The notes: generated by a model not told the origin, from the letters alone. Shown: positions 8,250-17,048, counted from the stretch's first letter. The stretch is 64,000 nucleotides of DNA from Brucella pseudogrignonensis (GCF_002252525.1 NZ_NNRM01000017.1:739972-803971), one strand, 5' to 3'. Program-made: numbers and translations.

Positions 8250-9224
8250 GGTTGAACGCTTCGTTGCGGCCTCGTCATCCGTAGCCGTTACCATCTCGCG
8301 CAACTTGCTGCGAAGCAGTTTGGACATGTCATCTGCCTTCCATCGGCGCACGAGCATGACAGCCTTTTCCTGATCAATTGAACGATAAATCTGAATGAAT
8401 TCGCGCAGGCCTTCGCGATCAGCGGCCACTGGCCCAAGCACGGCAGACATGACCATGAAACATTCCGAAGCAGACAAGCCAAGCGCACGCAAGGCGATAG
8501 GTAAATGTGAGGCGGGCCACTGACCGATAATGTGATCGGCACGCTCAAAAGATACGTCGAGAGAATCAGCCAATGCCGTGCGGAAAATCTGGTCGTCGAT
8601 CAGAAGGGCTGTATCGATGAGATGTTCCGGGCTGGATAAGGCACCAGAGTTGAAAAACGATGGCTGATGCGGCAGCTCGCCTTCTGATTTTTCGGCCTCA
8701 TTGATGGTGGGCTGGATTTCAGTCTTATCGGTTCCGAGCCCAGCAAGGTTTTCCTGTAAGGCCAACAGCCTATCAATAACCGGATCGGTGAAGCTGCGTA
8801 ACACGCCCTTCAACAACGCATCGTCGGATTGTCTGCGGGCAATGGCGCGGGCATGAGCAAGGCCGTTCTTGCCGATGATATCGACGAGATCCTCAGACCG
8901 TAGCACAGGCGAACGCAAAAGAATCGGTGCGGAAATTTCGACAGGTTCGCTTGCGAGCGACAATACGAGGCGTCGTGGCGCGTCTTCAATCTGTGCCAGC
9001 GCAGAAGCGGCCTGCCGCTTGCCGCGCATAGTTGCGCGTTCAAGCAGCGGAAATGCAAGATCTTCAAGTTGGTGGGCATCATGCCGTCCGGGGCGTGTGA
9101 TTGAGGCAAACGCAGCTATAGCAGCGCCAAGAAGGTCATCTGCTTTGCTCCCATCAGCTCTCAAATTTGATTGGTTCCGATTGCCTGAAATCTCTTCCAG
9201 GACGCGGAACTGATCGTTTGTCAC
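8244..9224 (-). CDS. DUF2336 domain-containing protein
   Basis: The 326-residue product is rich in helical repeats resembling HEAT-like modules (LAFPLLERATMRGKRQAASALAQ, APILLRSPVLRSEDLVDIIG, NGLAHARAIARR), as is typical of the alphaproteobacterial DUF2336 family. In Caulobacter a DUF2336 protein controls flagellin or cell-cycle events, but no such role can be read here. It is soluble, without a signal peptide. It overlaps the 3' end of the DUF1491 gene convergently by six bases, and repeat copy C lies upstream of its promoter. Confidence 0.82.
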   Translation of the reverse strand: MTNDQFRVLEEISGNRNQSNLRADGSKADDLLGAAIAAFASITRPGRHDAHQLEDLAFPLLERATMRGKRQAASALAQIEDAPRRLVLSLASEPVEISAPILLRSPVLRSEDLVDIIGKNGLAHARAIARRQSDDALLKGVLRSFTDPVIDRLLALQENLAGLGTDKTEIQPTINEAEKSEGELPHQPSFFNSGALSSPEHLIDTALLIDDQIFRTALADSLDVSFERADHIIGQWPASHLPIALRALGLSASECFMVMSAVLGPVAADREGLREFIQIYRSIDQEKAVMLVRRWKADDMSKLLRSKLREMVTATDDEAATKRSTL

Positions 9225-9362
9225 GCAAGGTACTCCGGTAGGCTAATACTATTAACGCGGCCTGCCGCATGTCGGCAGACTGGATAATAGGCATGAAGCC
9301 TTAGCAACTCATTAACCGTGAGTAGGAAAGTGTCTGTTTTGCAGGTAGTTAACGACAGCATG

Positions 9363-9460
9363 TCTCCCGAAAGTGGGAACCAGTTTCGGGATAAAGGCAA
9401 GTTTAAAAACCAAAGCTTACAGCGGTTCCAACGATTCTTTCTTAACTGGAACCGCTGTAG
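9363..9460. repeat. RIME/Bru-RS-like interspersed repeat, copy C
   Basis: The left part reads CTCCCGAAAGTGGGAACCAG then TTTCGGGATAA; the right part has the inverted pair ACAGCGGTTCCAACGATT and AACTGGAACCGCTGT. It lies between the DUF2336 and DUF1254-type genes and supplies the last codons and stop of the latter. Confidence 0.65.
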
Positions 9461-9999
9461 CTCGCTTCATACGGCGCACAGCTCGCTTGCGTGAAGAAGT
9501 TTTGAACTTGTTGACGCCAGCTTGCATCGGGAATGAAACTCCGCAGAACCACTGCGGCTTCGCTTACATCCTGCTCAATAATGATCGAGCGTCCATCATT
9601 CTGCACGCCTTCAGAGCGAAGAGCAGCGATGCCAATCGGGTCAGCGATAATGAGATCAAGCTGTTTGTCGGCCGATACATTGTCGTTGAGGCTATAAAGA
9701 TTGTCACCATTGGGAGCATAGACAGATAGTGACCAGAAGGGCGTGGCGCCTTTCGTCGTGATGTGGACCGGCCCTTCCGACAAATCAAACCGACAGGCAG
9801 CCTGCTCCATCAGCGGGTCCTGATCACTTATCAACCCTGATTTTTCGGATAGAAGGTGGAAGCGGTAGGTATCACCTAAAGCTTCCAGATGCGACCATGC
9901 ATTCTTGCTTGAATAAAGCGGGACAAGCAGCAGAACAGCAATATGCACGATTGCAGCACCGATCAGGCCAAGAAGCAGTAAACGCAGGACTTTAGCCAC
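9442..9999 (-). CDS. DUF1254-type membrane-anchored protein
   Basis: The start is a GTG preceded by GGAGG at six bases; the longer frame to 10029 has no supporting signal. The 185-residue product has a single N-terminal membrane helix (LLLLGLIGAAIVHIAVLLLV) and a periplasmic domain with WSLSVYAPNGDNLYSLND, resembling DUF1254 companions of DUF1214 proteins. It overlaps the end of the upstream DUF1214 gene by eight bases, so the two are translationally coupled. The C-terminal YSGSS and stop are encoded by repeat copy C, which suggests the original C-terminus was lost or altered. Function unknown. Confidence 0.7.
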   Translation of the reverse strand: MAKVLRLLLLGLIGAAIVHIAVLLLVPLYSSKNAWSHLEALGDTYRFHLLSEKSGLISDQDPLMEQAACRFDLSEGPVHITTKGATPFWSLSVYAPNGDNLYSLNDNVSADKQLDLIIADPIGIAALRSEGVQNDGRSIIIEQDVSEAAVVLRSFIPDASWRQQVQNFFTQASCAPYEASYSGSS

Positions 10000-10588
10000 G
10001 ACATGCCTCCAGATTTGCGACCGGCACAATACGGGGCATTACAAGATCGACGAGGCCGGAAGAGCTTGCAGCCGGCGTGTCGTAAAGCGTCATCACCAGA
10101 ACGAAGCTGCCGCTACCTTCAACAGGAAGCCAATTGTCCGGGCTTGCATTCGGACCAACCGTAACCTGCACGCGCCCGTCATTATCATAGAGCATCTCAC
10201 GCGAATGCAGCGCTGTCTGAAGTCCTTCGCGAGGAACAATAGGCTCCAGATTGGTGTTGGCTGGATAGAGCGTCCAGAACCGCGTTGATGGTGTAAGGCC
10301 GGTCAAACGATAACTGCACCCACGACGCAGCTCCCCGCCATTGCTGTCACGGCGCGCATAGAAGGGGAGGCCTTCAGCAGTGCCGATAGCGAGGTAGGCT
10401 TTACGGGCAGCGCGCGCTTTTGAATAAGGATCAGCGTCTGTCGTGCCGGAAGCCGGGTAAGCACTCCATGCACCCAACTGCAATTCACCAAAACCATCGA
10501 AATTGTCGAGGGTGTAATCTGTTACCCAGATGCCCCCACCAAGCGAGATGACCAGAACCACCAAAACTTTGAGAATAGTCTTCAGCAT
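9992..10588 (-). CDS. DUF1214 domain-containing protein
   Basis: The 198-residue product has one N-terminal membrane helix (ILKVLVVLVISLGGGIWVTD) and a periplasmic DUF1214 domain with FYARRDSNGGELRRGCSYRL, TRFWTLYPANTN and VTVGPNASPDNWLPVEGSGS. The ATG at 10588 lies seven bases after the PBP1A stop, which supports this start over the longer frame. The family function is unknown. The gene order PBP1A - DUF1214 - DUF1254 on one strand suggests one transcript and a possible envelope role. Confidence 0.8.
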   Translation of the reverse strand: MLKTILKVLVVLVISLGGGIWVTDYTLDNFDGFGELQLGAWSAYPASGTTDADPYSKARAARKAYLAIGTAEGLPFYARRDSNGGELRRGCSYRLTGLTPSTRFWTLYPANTNLEPIVPREGLQTALHSREMLYDNDGRVQVTVGPNASPDNWLPVEGSGSFVLVMTLYDTPAASSSGLVDLVMPRIVPVANLEACRG

Positions 10589-10595
10589 AAGGCGC

Positions 10596-12755
10596 TCAGA
10601 GTACCGATACTTTCGAGCGCCCGGCAAGTGCAGGTACAGGTGGCGCATTGCGAATCTTGTCGTTGAGTTCCTTGAGCGCCTTCGTGGCGACAGGTGACAG
10701 AACGCGCGGTGGTGCCGACATCATCTCTTCCGGCTTTCCGGTTGCAGCAACCTTTGGCTCAGCCGTCTTGGCCGGTGCAGGGAAGGCGGGTGTGATGCCC
10801 GGAATTGGCCTCAGCTCGATATTCTGATGGGCATAATTCATCATTCGCTGCCAGGCCATGGCAGGCAGCACGCCGCCAGTCAGATCCTTCATCGGCGTGA
10901 AATTATCATTGCCGAACCAGACAGCGGCGGTGAAATTGCCGGTAAATCCTACAAACCAGGCGTCACGATAATTCTGTGTCGTGCCGGTCTTTCCGCCAAC
11001 GCGCGTCATTGGAAGTGCTGCCCGGCGGGCTGTGCCGCGTTCAGGCACCTGCACCAGCATCGAATTCATTTCGAAAGCCGCTTTCTCGGACAGCGCCCGA
11101 TGTGGTTTGGGCGCATCGCGAGAGAAGTCCCAGAGGACTTTGCCTTCCGAAGAGACGATCTGCGTGAAGGCATGACGATTGCCAGCCATCCCACCATTCG
11201 GGAAGACGTTGAAGCCTGTCGCCTGATCCATCACGGTCATTTCGGACGTACCAAGCACCATGGTCTTGTGTGAGGAAATGGGTGATTCCACACCCATTGC
11301 CTTGGTGAGCGCCACAATCGGCGCGGTCGTAAGATGATCGCGCGCCAGCCGAACCGGCACGGAATTCAACGAGCGCACGAGCGCGGTTGTCAGGTCCACG
11401 CGACCGGCAAAGCTGCGGCCATAATTGCGTGGCGACCAGTTGCCCCAGCTGATTGGCGCGTCGGAAACGATGGTGTTCGGCGTCATTCCTTTCTCCATCG
11501 CAGCTGCATAAACATATGGCTTGAAGGATGATCCAGCCTGCCGCAGCGCCTTCGTCGCACGGTTAAACTGACTTTCGCCGTAGTCGCGTCCGCCAACCAG
11601 CGCACGCACCGAGCCGTCATTGGCGATGACGACTGTTGCAGCTTCGGAAACCTTATAATCCTTACCGTACTGGCGCAGATGGAATTCGAGCGATTCTTCT
11701 GCGGCCTTCTGGATATTGCGGTCGAGCGTAGTCCGCACCGTCAGTGTGTGTTGCGGCACGTTACCCGCGATTTTCTTCACCTCTTCAAAAGCCCAGTCGA
11801 GGAAATAGTCTGGACTTTCATTTTTGGCGCGGTCGATGACGCTGGCCGGGTTGCGGCGCGCAACTGCCACCTGTCCGTCGCTCATGAAACCGCTTTCCAC
11901 CATGTTTGATAGAACGACATTTGCGCGAGCGCGGGCGGCAGGAAGATTGACATGAGGCGCGAACTTCGCCGGCGCTTTGAACAGGCCTGCCAGCATGGCA
12001 GCTTCGGCGAGACTTACATCCTTGATGTTTTTACCAAAGTAAAACTCGGATGCGGCCGCGATGCCGAAGGTGCCGCCGCCCATATAGGCGCGGTCGAGAT
12101 AAAGCTGGAGTATCTCTTTCTTGCTCAGATTGCTTTCAAGCCAGATTGCAAGGAAAGCCTCCTTGATCTTGCGTTCGATCGTGCGCTCATTGGAAAGAAA
12201 AAGATTTTTGGCAAGCTGCTGTGTGAGAGTAGAGCCGCCCTGAACAACACCGTTGGCGCGCAGGTTCTGGCTCAGCGCACGGCTCAGCCCCCAGAAATCA
12301 ATGCCGTAATGATCGAAAAAGCGACGGTCTTCTGTGCCGAGCACTGCCTTGAGGACGTGGTCGGGCAATTCATCAATCGGCACAGCCTGCCGGTGCAGGA
12401 TGCCGCGCTGGCCGATTTCGTTACCGTAACGGTCGAGGAATGTGACTGCATAATCATCCTGCGCGCGCCAGTCTTTCTTGGTTTCCTCAAAGGCAGGCAG
12501 CGCGAGCGCAAGCATGACGACAGAGCCGATCACGCCGAGCGTAAAACCTTCATCGAGAACCTCGACGACGAGACGACGGAACCCGCGCACCCGGAAGCGC
12601 CGGGAGAAAATAGTGATGTTTTCCCACCATTCACGGGCATAAAAACGCAGATTATAGAGGCCGGAGTCAATCCAGGCGTCAAGACCGATGAGCCGCGAAA
12701 CCCGGAAGGGCTTGCGCTTTTTCTTGTCAGTATCTTCATCGGCTGTTTTACGCAT
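10596..12755 (-). CDS. Class A penicillin-binding protein, PBP1A family
   Basis: The 719-residue bifunctional murein synthase polymerises glycan strands and cross-links peptides in the periplasm. A cytoplasmic, Lys/Arg-rich N-terminus and a membrane helix (GVIGSVVMLALALPAF) precede the glycosyltransferase domain (EDRRFFDHYGIDFWG with the catalytic Glu, GGSTLTQQLAKNLFLS, KKEILQLYLD). The transpeptidase domain has the Ser nucleophile in AGSSFKP, the SLN motif and GGKTGTTQ. A Pro/Ala-rich tail follows. I start at MRKTADEDT (12755) because the extra upstream codons are not typical. The gene heads the operon with the DUF1214 and DUF1254 genes. Confidence 0.94.
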   Translation of the reverse strand: MRKTADEDTDKKKRKPFRVSRLIGLDAWIDSGLYNLRFYAREWWENITIFSRRFRVRGFRRLVVEVLDEGFTLGVIGSVVMLALALPAFEETKKDWRAQDDYAVTFLDRYGNEIGQRGILHRQAVPIDELPDHVLKAVLGTEDRRFFDHYGIDFWGLSRALSQNLRANGVVQGGSTLTQQLAKNLFLSNERTIERKIKEAFLAIWLESNLSKKEILQLYLDRAYMGGGTFGIAAASEFYFGKNIKDVSLAEAAMLAGLFKAPAKFAPHVNLPAARARANVVLSNMVESGFMSDGQVAVARRNPASVIDRAKNESPDYFLDWAFEEVKKIAGNVPQHTLTVRTTLDRNIQKAAEESLEFHLRQYGKDYKVSEAATVVIANDGSVRALVGGRDYGESQFNRATKALRQAGSSFKPYVYAAAMEKGMTPNTIVSDAPISWGNWSPRNYGRSFAGRVDLTTALVRSLNSVPVRLARDHLTTAPIVALTKAMGVESPISSHKTMVLGTSEMTVMDQATGFNVFPNGGMAGNRHAFTQIVSSEGKVLWDFSRDAPKPHRALSEKAAFEMNSMLVQVPERGTARRAALPMTRVGGKTGTTQNYRDAWFVGFTGNFTAAVWFGNDNFTPMKDLTGGVLPAMAWQRMMNYAHQNIELRPIPGITPAFPAPAKTAEPKVAATGKPEEMMSAPPRVLSPVATKALKELNDKIRNAPPVPALAGRSKVSVL

Positions 12756-12870
12756 GAACTCTACTTTATAGCCGTTAAAGTTGTGAGACGAGCGAAACCT
12801 ACCCGTCAATCATATCAGATTAATAAGCTATAACTCACGTAAATTAGTAAACAGATATCATAAAAAGATC

Positions 12871-12930
12871 AGGAAAATAATCATTGATAGGAAAATAGTC
12901 CTTGACGGCGTAACGGTCATTTGCTAGCTA
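12871..12930 (+). promoter_or_regulatory. Candidate GTA cluster promoter with tandem activator-like repeat
   Basis: AGGAAAATA occurs twice, at 12871-12879 and 12889-12897, with an 18-bp period that would put both copies on nearly the same DNA face. Directly after them lies TTGACG (12902-12907) and, 17 bases on, the weak -10 TAGCTA (12925-12930). A good -35, a poor -10 and upstream direct repeats fit an activator-dependent promoter, as expected for a GafY-type regulator. No start site is known; this is inference from sequence. Confidence 0.4.
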
Positions 12931-12996
12931 TTAGATACAGTCAGAAAAGTGTGACTGGTGCCGAAGAAGCCTCGATACCCCCGGCTCTTATCGGCA

Positions 12997-13037
12997 ATGC
13001 AAAACCCCGGAAGCTTCATGCTTTCGGGGTTTTGCAT
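12997..13037 (+). terminator. Strong hairpin in the GTA leader (terminator-like)
   Basis: An 18-base inverted repeat (12997-13014 and 13020-13037, one G/T wobble) surrounds a five-base loop TTCAT. The core CCCCGGAAGC/GCTTTCGGGG is followed by TTTT and preceded by AAAA, the shape of a two-way intrinsic terminator. It sits between the candidate GTA promoter and the first GTA gene, so it would stop transcription before the cluster unless read through. Confidence 0.7.
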
Positions 13038-13065
13038 GAAAAGGGGAGTTTGACGGATAAGGCCG

Positions 13066-13575
13066 TTGAAAACGCGAAAAATTGACGACTGCCGCGAGGC
13101 GAGGGTCAGGCTGGCTTTTCGCCTGCAAATGAAACACGACGTTGCCGTCACCGAAATCGCAAAGGTGATGGGATGCTCCGAGAGACAATATCTTCATTGG
13201 TTGAAGCGCTTTGGTCTGAATGAGCAGGTGCAAATCAAATCGTCCAGCACCGAAAATGCTCTGCAACGATTGCGGACTGAGCTCAACAAACTGATCGATG
13301 GGGAGGAGCTGCCAGACAAAAACAAGGCAGAAGCCCTCATGGCTCTGGCGAAAGCCGTGAAGACGGTTGGTGAGCTTGCAGTTGAGACGGGGGCGTCGGA
13401 AGTGGACGGTGGTGCTTTGGCACCAAGCCTTCATGAAGCCAGACAGGCTCTGGCTCGCATAGACAGGAGAATCGACGAACTTGCAAAAAGGCGCGCGCAG
13501 GAAATCTTGGGGCGCGGACTTGACGCGAAATCAGATCATGACAGCGGAAAGCGAATGGCTGCTCAAGGCGCGTGA
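13066..13575 (+). CDS. GTA g1-like small terminase subunit
   Basis: The 169-residue product has an early helix-turn-helix (about residues 24-48: VAVTEIAKVMGCSERQYLHW, LKRFGL), a charged middle (NKLIDGEELPDKNKAEALMALAKAV) and a helical C-terminus. Position as the first gene, directly overlapping the large terminase gene, and the HTH match the RcGTA g1/TerS role of DNA recognition in packaging. The TTG start is uncertain: a better Shine-Dalgarno (AAGGGGAG, 13041-13048) precedes TTG 13050 in another frame, which would join this frame if the A-run near 13078 were one base shorter. The next start inside is ATG 13129. Confidence 0.68.
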   Translation: MKTRKIDDCREARVRLAFRLQMKHDVAVTEIAKVMGCSERQYLHWLKRFGLNEQVQIKSSSTENALQRLRTELNKLIDGEELPDKNKAEALMALAKAVKTVGELAVETGASEVDGGALAPSLHEARQALARIDRRIDELAKRRAQEILGRGLDAKSDHDSGKRMAAQGA

Positions 13576-14773
13576 TGCGCAATTGCCGCCGCCCGCTGGT
13601 TGGCGAACCTGGCTTATTCTGGGTGGTCGCGGCTCTGGCAAAACGCGTGCTGGTGCTGAATGGGTGTCTGGCATGGCACTGGGCTTGGCACCTTTTGCAG
13701 CAAAGGCTTGTGGGCACATCGCGCTGGTCGGTGAAACTTTTGCCGATGCGCGCGAGGTGATGGTGGATGGTCCCTCCGGCATATTGTCAGTCTCACGGCT
13801 TTCGCGGCCGCGATATGAAGCAACGCGTAAGCGACTTCTGTGGGACAATGGTGCGGTGGCATCGCTTTATTCGTCCGAAGATCCGGATGGTTTACGCGGA
13901 CCGCAATTTGATGCTGCATGGTGTGATGAGCTGGCGAAATGGAAGAACCCACAAGCCACATGGGACATGCTGCAATTTGGCCTGCGTCTGGGCGATTTCC
14001 CGCGTCAGGTTGTGACGACGACACCGAGGGCCGTGCCTTTGTTGAAGGCATTGATATGCGATGTTTCAGTTTCGATGACGCATATGCGGACATCTGAAAA
14101 CGCAGCCAATCTGGCGAATGGTTTTATTGAGACGATTAACCAGCGATATGCCGGAACAAGGCTCGGACGACAGGAACTGGAAGGCGAGCTTATCGAAGAA
14201 CGCGCAGGCACCTTGTGGTCGCGTGAGCGGATAGAACAGTGCTTTGAGGTTCAGGCACCGCAACTTATCCGCATTCTGGTGGCGATCGACCCTCCTGCTT
14301 CTTCGGGTAAGTCGTCGGATGCTTGCGGGATTGTGGTTGCAGGTATCGATGAAAATGGTTTTGCGCATGTGCTTGCCGATGAAACCATGAACATGGCCAA
14401 GCCACATCAATGGGCGCGACGGGCGATTGCGCTTTATCATTCCTTTGAAGCGGATGCGGTTCTGGCTGAGGTTAATCAGGGCGGCGAAATGGTTGCAGCC
14501 GTGCTTGCGGCGGAAGATGCGACGGTGCCGGTTCTGATGCGGCGTGCCTCGCGCGGCAAGTGGTTACGCGCCGAACCGGTGGCAGCCCTTTATGAACAGG
14601 GGCGTGTTCGCCATACCGGGCGTTTCGCAGCACTTGAAGACGAAATGTGTGACTTTGCGCCGGAAGGGCTCTCGAACGGACGCTCGCCGGATCGCCTTGA
14701 TGCACTCGTTTGGGCGCTGGCCGAACTCATGCTGGGTGGCGAACGAAAGCCACGTATCCGGCGCTTCGGGTAA
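13538..14773 (+). CDS. GTA large terminase subunit (g2, TerL)
   Basis: The 411-residue packaging motor has the ATPase Walker A LILGGRGSGKTRAGAEW (about residues 25-41), Walker B FDAAWCDELAKW and coupling TTTPR motifs. The nuclease part follows with VAIDPPASS, an acidic residue in LAEVNQGG and the conserved SPDRLDALVWAL. The length and the PPPAGWRTWLILGGRG start match RcGTA g2 and its relatives. ATG 13538 is chosen over TTG 13481; either overlaps the g1 gene. In GTAs this motor packs host DNA by headful. No lesion is seen. Confidence 0.93.
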   Translation: MTAESEWLLKARDAQLPPPAGWRTWLILGGRGSGKTRAGAEWVSGMALGLAPFAAKACGHIALVGETFADAREVMVDGPSGILSVSRLSRPRYEATRKRLLWDNGAVASLYSSEDPDGLRGPQFDAAWCDELAKWKNPQATWDMLQFGLRLGDFPRQVVTTTPRAVPLLKALICDVSVSMTHMRTSENAANLANGFIETINQRYAGTRLGRQELEGELIEERAGTLWSRERIEQCFEVQAPQLIRILVAIDPPASSGKSSDACGIVVAGIDENGFAHVLADETMNMAKPHQWARRAIALYHSFEADAVLAEVNQGGEMVAAVLAAEDATVPVLMRRASRGKWLRAEPVAALYEQGRVRHTGRFAALEDEMCDFAPEGLSNGRSPDRLDALVWALAELMLGGERKPRIRRFG

Positions 14774-14800
14774 AATTTAACTTTATTGGAGAGCCGATAT

Positions 14801-15994
14801 ATGGCGTGGAACTGGCCGTGGCGCAGAGGTGCTGCGAATGCCCCTTCGTATTCTGAAGCGGGGCGAGAGAGAAAAAGCGCAAATGGCTTCGTGGCGCTGC
14901 ATATGGAGCGCGGCGCTTCGTGGATTGCGCGGGATTATACGTCGCTCGCTCGCGAGGGCTTCATGCGCAATCCGGTCGCGCATCGCTGCGTGCGGCTGAT
15001 CGCGGAAGCGGCCAGCAATGTACCGTGGCTGTTCTATGAAGGCATGACCGAACATGAAGTGCATCCGTTGCTCGACCTCATCGCGACACCGCAATGCGGG
15101 CTTGATGGTAGCAGTTTCTTCGAACGGCTTTATGGGCATTTGCTGATTTCGGGAAATGCATATGTCGAGCGCGTCGATCTGCCGAGCGGTAGACGTGAGC
15201 TGCATCTTCTGCGGCCTGAAAGAGTGACGCTGGAAACATCGAGTGACGGCTGGCCGCAATCGCTGGTCTACCGCTCAGCCAATACGAGCCGCATGGTTTC
15301 GCTCGCGGGGGCAGGGTGTTTTGGCCTGCATCTGAAGCTTTTTCATCCGCTGGATGATCATTATGGTTTTCCGCCGCTTGAAGCAGCTCTGATGGCGCTT
15401 GATCTGCACAATGCGGCAGGTGCCTGGAACAAGGCTTTGCTTGATAACTCTGCACGGCCTTCCGGTGCGCTGGTCTATGCGCCCAAAGACGGTGGCAACC
15501 TGACTGAAGAGCAGTTTGACCGCCTGAAAACCGAACTTGAGGAGGGCTACACCGGAGCATCTGGTGCGGGACGGCCGCTGCTTCTTGAAGGGGGACTCGA
15601 CTGGAAGGCTATGGGTTACAGCCCACAGGATATGGATTTCATCGAAGCGAAAAATGGGGCGGCTCGCGACATTGCTTTGGCATTTGGCGTGCCGCCGATG
15701 CTGCTAGGCATTCCGGGCGACAACACTTACGCCAATTATGCCGAAGCCAACCGCGCATTTTATCGCCTGACAGTGCTGCCGCTGATCAACCGTACGGCAA
15801 AGGCTTTCGGTTGTTGGTTGGGTCCATTGTTTGGTGACGATCTCAGACTTGAGCACGATACTGACCGCATCGAAGGTCTGTCGCTGGAGCGGGAATCGCT
15901 CTGGCGGCGCGTGTCGGAAGCCTCATTCCTGAGTGATGACGAGAAACGCGATGCGGTTGGCTATCAGCCGCGTGCGGAAAGGAGAGTTTCATGA
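14801..15994 (+). CDS. GTA portal protein (g3, HK97 family)
   Basis: The 397-residue product is a full-length HK97-type portal, the dodecameric ring through which DNA enters the head. Typical segments are REGFMRNPVAHRCVRLIAE, LLISGNAYVERV, DDHYGFPPLEAA, ALLDNSARPSGAL and GVPPMLLGIPGDNTYANY. The ATG at 14801 follows GGAGAG by seven bases. It lies 27 bases after the terminase gene and its stop overlaps the next start by ATGA. Confidence 0.94.
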   Translation: MAWNWPWRRGAANAPSYSEAGRERKSANGFVALHMERGASWIARDYTSLAREGFMRNPVAHRCVRLIAEAASNVPWLFYEGMTEHEVHPLLDLIATPQCGLDGSSFFERLYGHLLISGNAYVERVDLPSGRRELHLLRPERVTLETSSDGWPQSLVYRSANTSRMVSLAGAGCFGLHLKLFHPLDDHYGFPPLEAALMALDLHNAAGAWNKALLDNSARPSGALVYAPKDGGNLTEEQFDRLKTELEEGYTGASGAGRPLLLEGGLDWKAMGYSPQDMDFIEAKNGAARDIALAFGVPPMLLGIPGDNTYANYAEANRAFYRLTVLPLINRTAKAFGCWLGPLFGDDLRLEHDTDRIEGLSLERESLWRRVSEASFLSDDEKRDAVGYQPRAERRVS

Positions 15995-16368
15995 GCAATC
16001 TGAGCGAAACCGTTATGGCGTCTGATGCAAGTCTCGTGTGGTTTGCCAAGGTTGCGGGCGCGGTGGCCGGTTCTGCCGTGTCGCTCGCCTATATGCTGCC
16101 AAATGGCAAGCGGGAAGCGGCAATCCGATTTGCGGTCGGCATCATCTGCGGCATGGTGTTTGGGGGCGCTGCAGGCGTGAAAATTGCCGAAACGCTTTCT
16201 CTGCAGACCCTGCTTGGGCGAGCCGAACTCATGTTGATGGGGTCGACGGCTGCAAGCCTCGCGGCATGGTCTGTGCTGGGCATTCTCAAACGTTTTGCTG
16301 AGCGGGCCAAGAACGCATCGCTAACTGGAATTCTACCCGTTGAAAGGAACAGGAATGGCAAAGCCTGA
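15991..16368 (+). CDS. Small membrane protein within the GTA head module (g3.5 position)
   Basis: The 125-residue protein has about three hydrophobic segments (VAGAVAGSAVSLAYML, AVGIICGMVFGGAAGV, LMGSTAASLAAWSVLGIL) and a short basic tail. Small membrane proteins at this place between portal and protease are found in rhizobial GTA-type clusters (DUF6107-like, from memory). Its role is unknown; holin or assembly functions are possible but not shown. It is coupled to the portal gene by ATGA, and the next gene starts inside its last five codons. Confidence 0.72.
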   Translation: MSNLSETVMASDASLVWFAKVAGAVAGSAVSLAYMLPNGKREAAIRFAVGIICGMVFGGAAGVKIAETLSLQTLLGRAELMLMGSTAASLAAWSVLGILKRFAERAKNASLTGILPVERNRNGKA

Positions 16369-17035
16369 CCTGAAACTTGAAACTAAGCGTGCATCATTGG
16401 CGCTTGAAGAGATCGAAATCGATGGCAGCTTTTCAGGCTATGCAAGCGTGTTTGGTTTAGCTGATCTCGGCAATGATGTGATCGAAAAAGGCGCCTTTGC
16501 GAAGTCGCTCACCTCGCGCAAATCATCGGGCGTGCGAATGCTCTGGCAACACGATGCGGCTGAACCGATCGGTGTCTGGACGGATGTTCGTGAGGATGCA
16601 CGCGGCCTTTATGTCGAGGGCAGACTGGCCAAAGGCGTGGCACGCGCACGCGAAGCCCTGGAACTCATGCGCGCTGGCGGGCTGGATGGCTTGTCTATCG
16701 GCTTTCGCACGGTCAAAGCGCGCAAGGATGCGCGGACCGGTTTGCGCCACGTCACGGAAGCAGATCTCTGGGAAATCTCGGTGGTAACTTTTCCCATGCT
16801 GCCACAGGCACGCATTGATAATCTGAAGGCGGAATTGCCGACAGTCAGAGAATTTGAACGCTGGCTCACGCGGGATGCGGGGCTGAGCCGTTCTGCTGCA
16901 CGTCTGGTTATAGCCAAAGGCTATTCAGCGCTTGCAGCCATGCAAAGCCGGAACGGGCGGGACGCTTTCCAGGCAGATGATAAGGCGCTTGCGCAGCGTA
17001 TGCGCGCCGCCTGCAAGATGATGCAACTCAATTAA
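16355..17035 (+). CDS. GTA prohead protease (g4, HK97 family)
   Basis: The 226-residue product belongs to the HK97 prohead protease family, which matures the capsid. Visible are GYASVFGLADLGNDVIEKGAF, the catalytic His in LWQHDAAEPIG and the Ser in GLDGLSIGFR. The domain ends near VTFPMLPQARI; the remaining about 70 residues are an extension. ATG 16355 is preceded by GAAAGGAACAGG, which fixes the start over the TTG at 16340. The gene overlaps the preceding one by 14 bases. Confidence 0.92.
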   Translation: MAKPDLKLETKRASLALEEIEIDGSFSGYASVFGLADLGNDVIEKGAFAKSLTSRKSSGVRMLWQHDAAEPIGVWTDVREDARGLYVEGRLAKGVARAREALELMRAGGLDGLSIGFRTVKARKDARTGLRHVTEADLWEISVVTFPMLPQARIDNLKAELPTVREFERWLTRDAGLSRSAARLVIAKGYSALAAMQSRNGRDAFQADDKALAQRMRAACKMMQLN

Positions 17036-17048
17036 ATCAGGATCAAAA

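Larger units (their letters stand above)
12756..13065. other. Intergenic region between PBP1A gene and GTA cluster
   Basis: This divergent region of 310 bases carries the PBP1A promoter on one side and the GTA promoter and leader on the other. It is AT-rich from 12830 to 12900. It contains a tandem AGGAAAATA repeat, a candidate -35/-10 pair and a large hairpin, each listed separately. I find no small gene. Confidence 0.6.

Noticed and set aside
11952-12833. 293-codon plus-strand frame opposite the PBP1A gene
   Set aside because: It lies fully antisense to well-supported PBP1A motifs, has no ribosome site or recognisable domain, and is explained by codon bias of the real gene.
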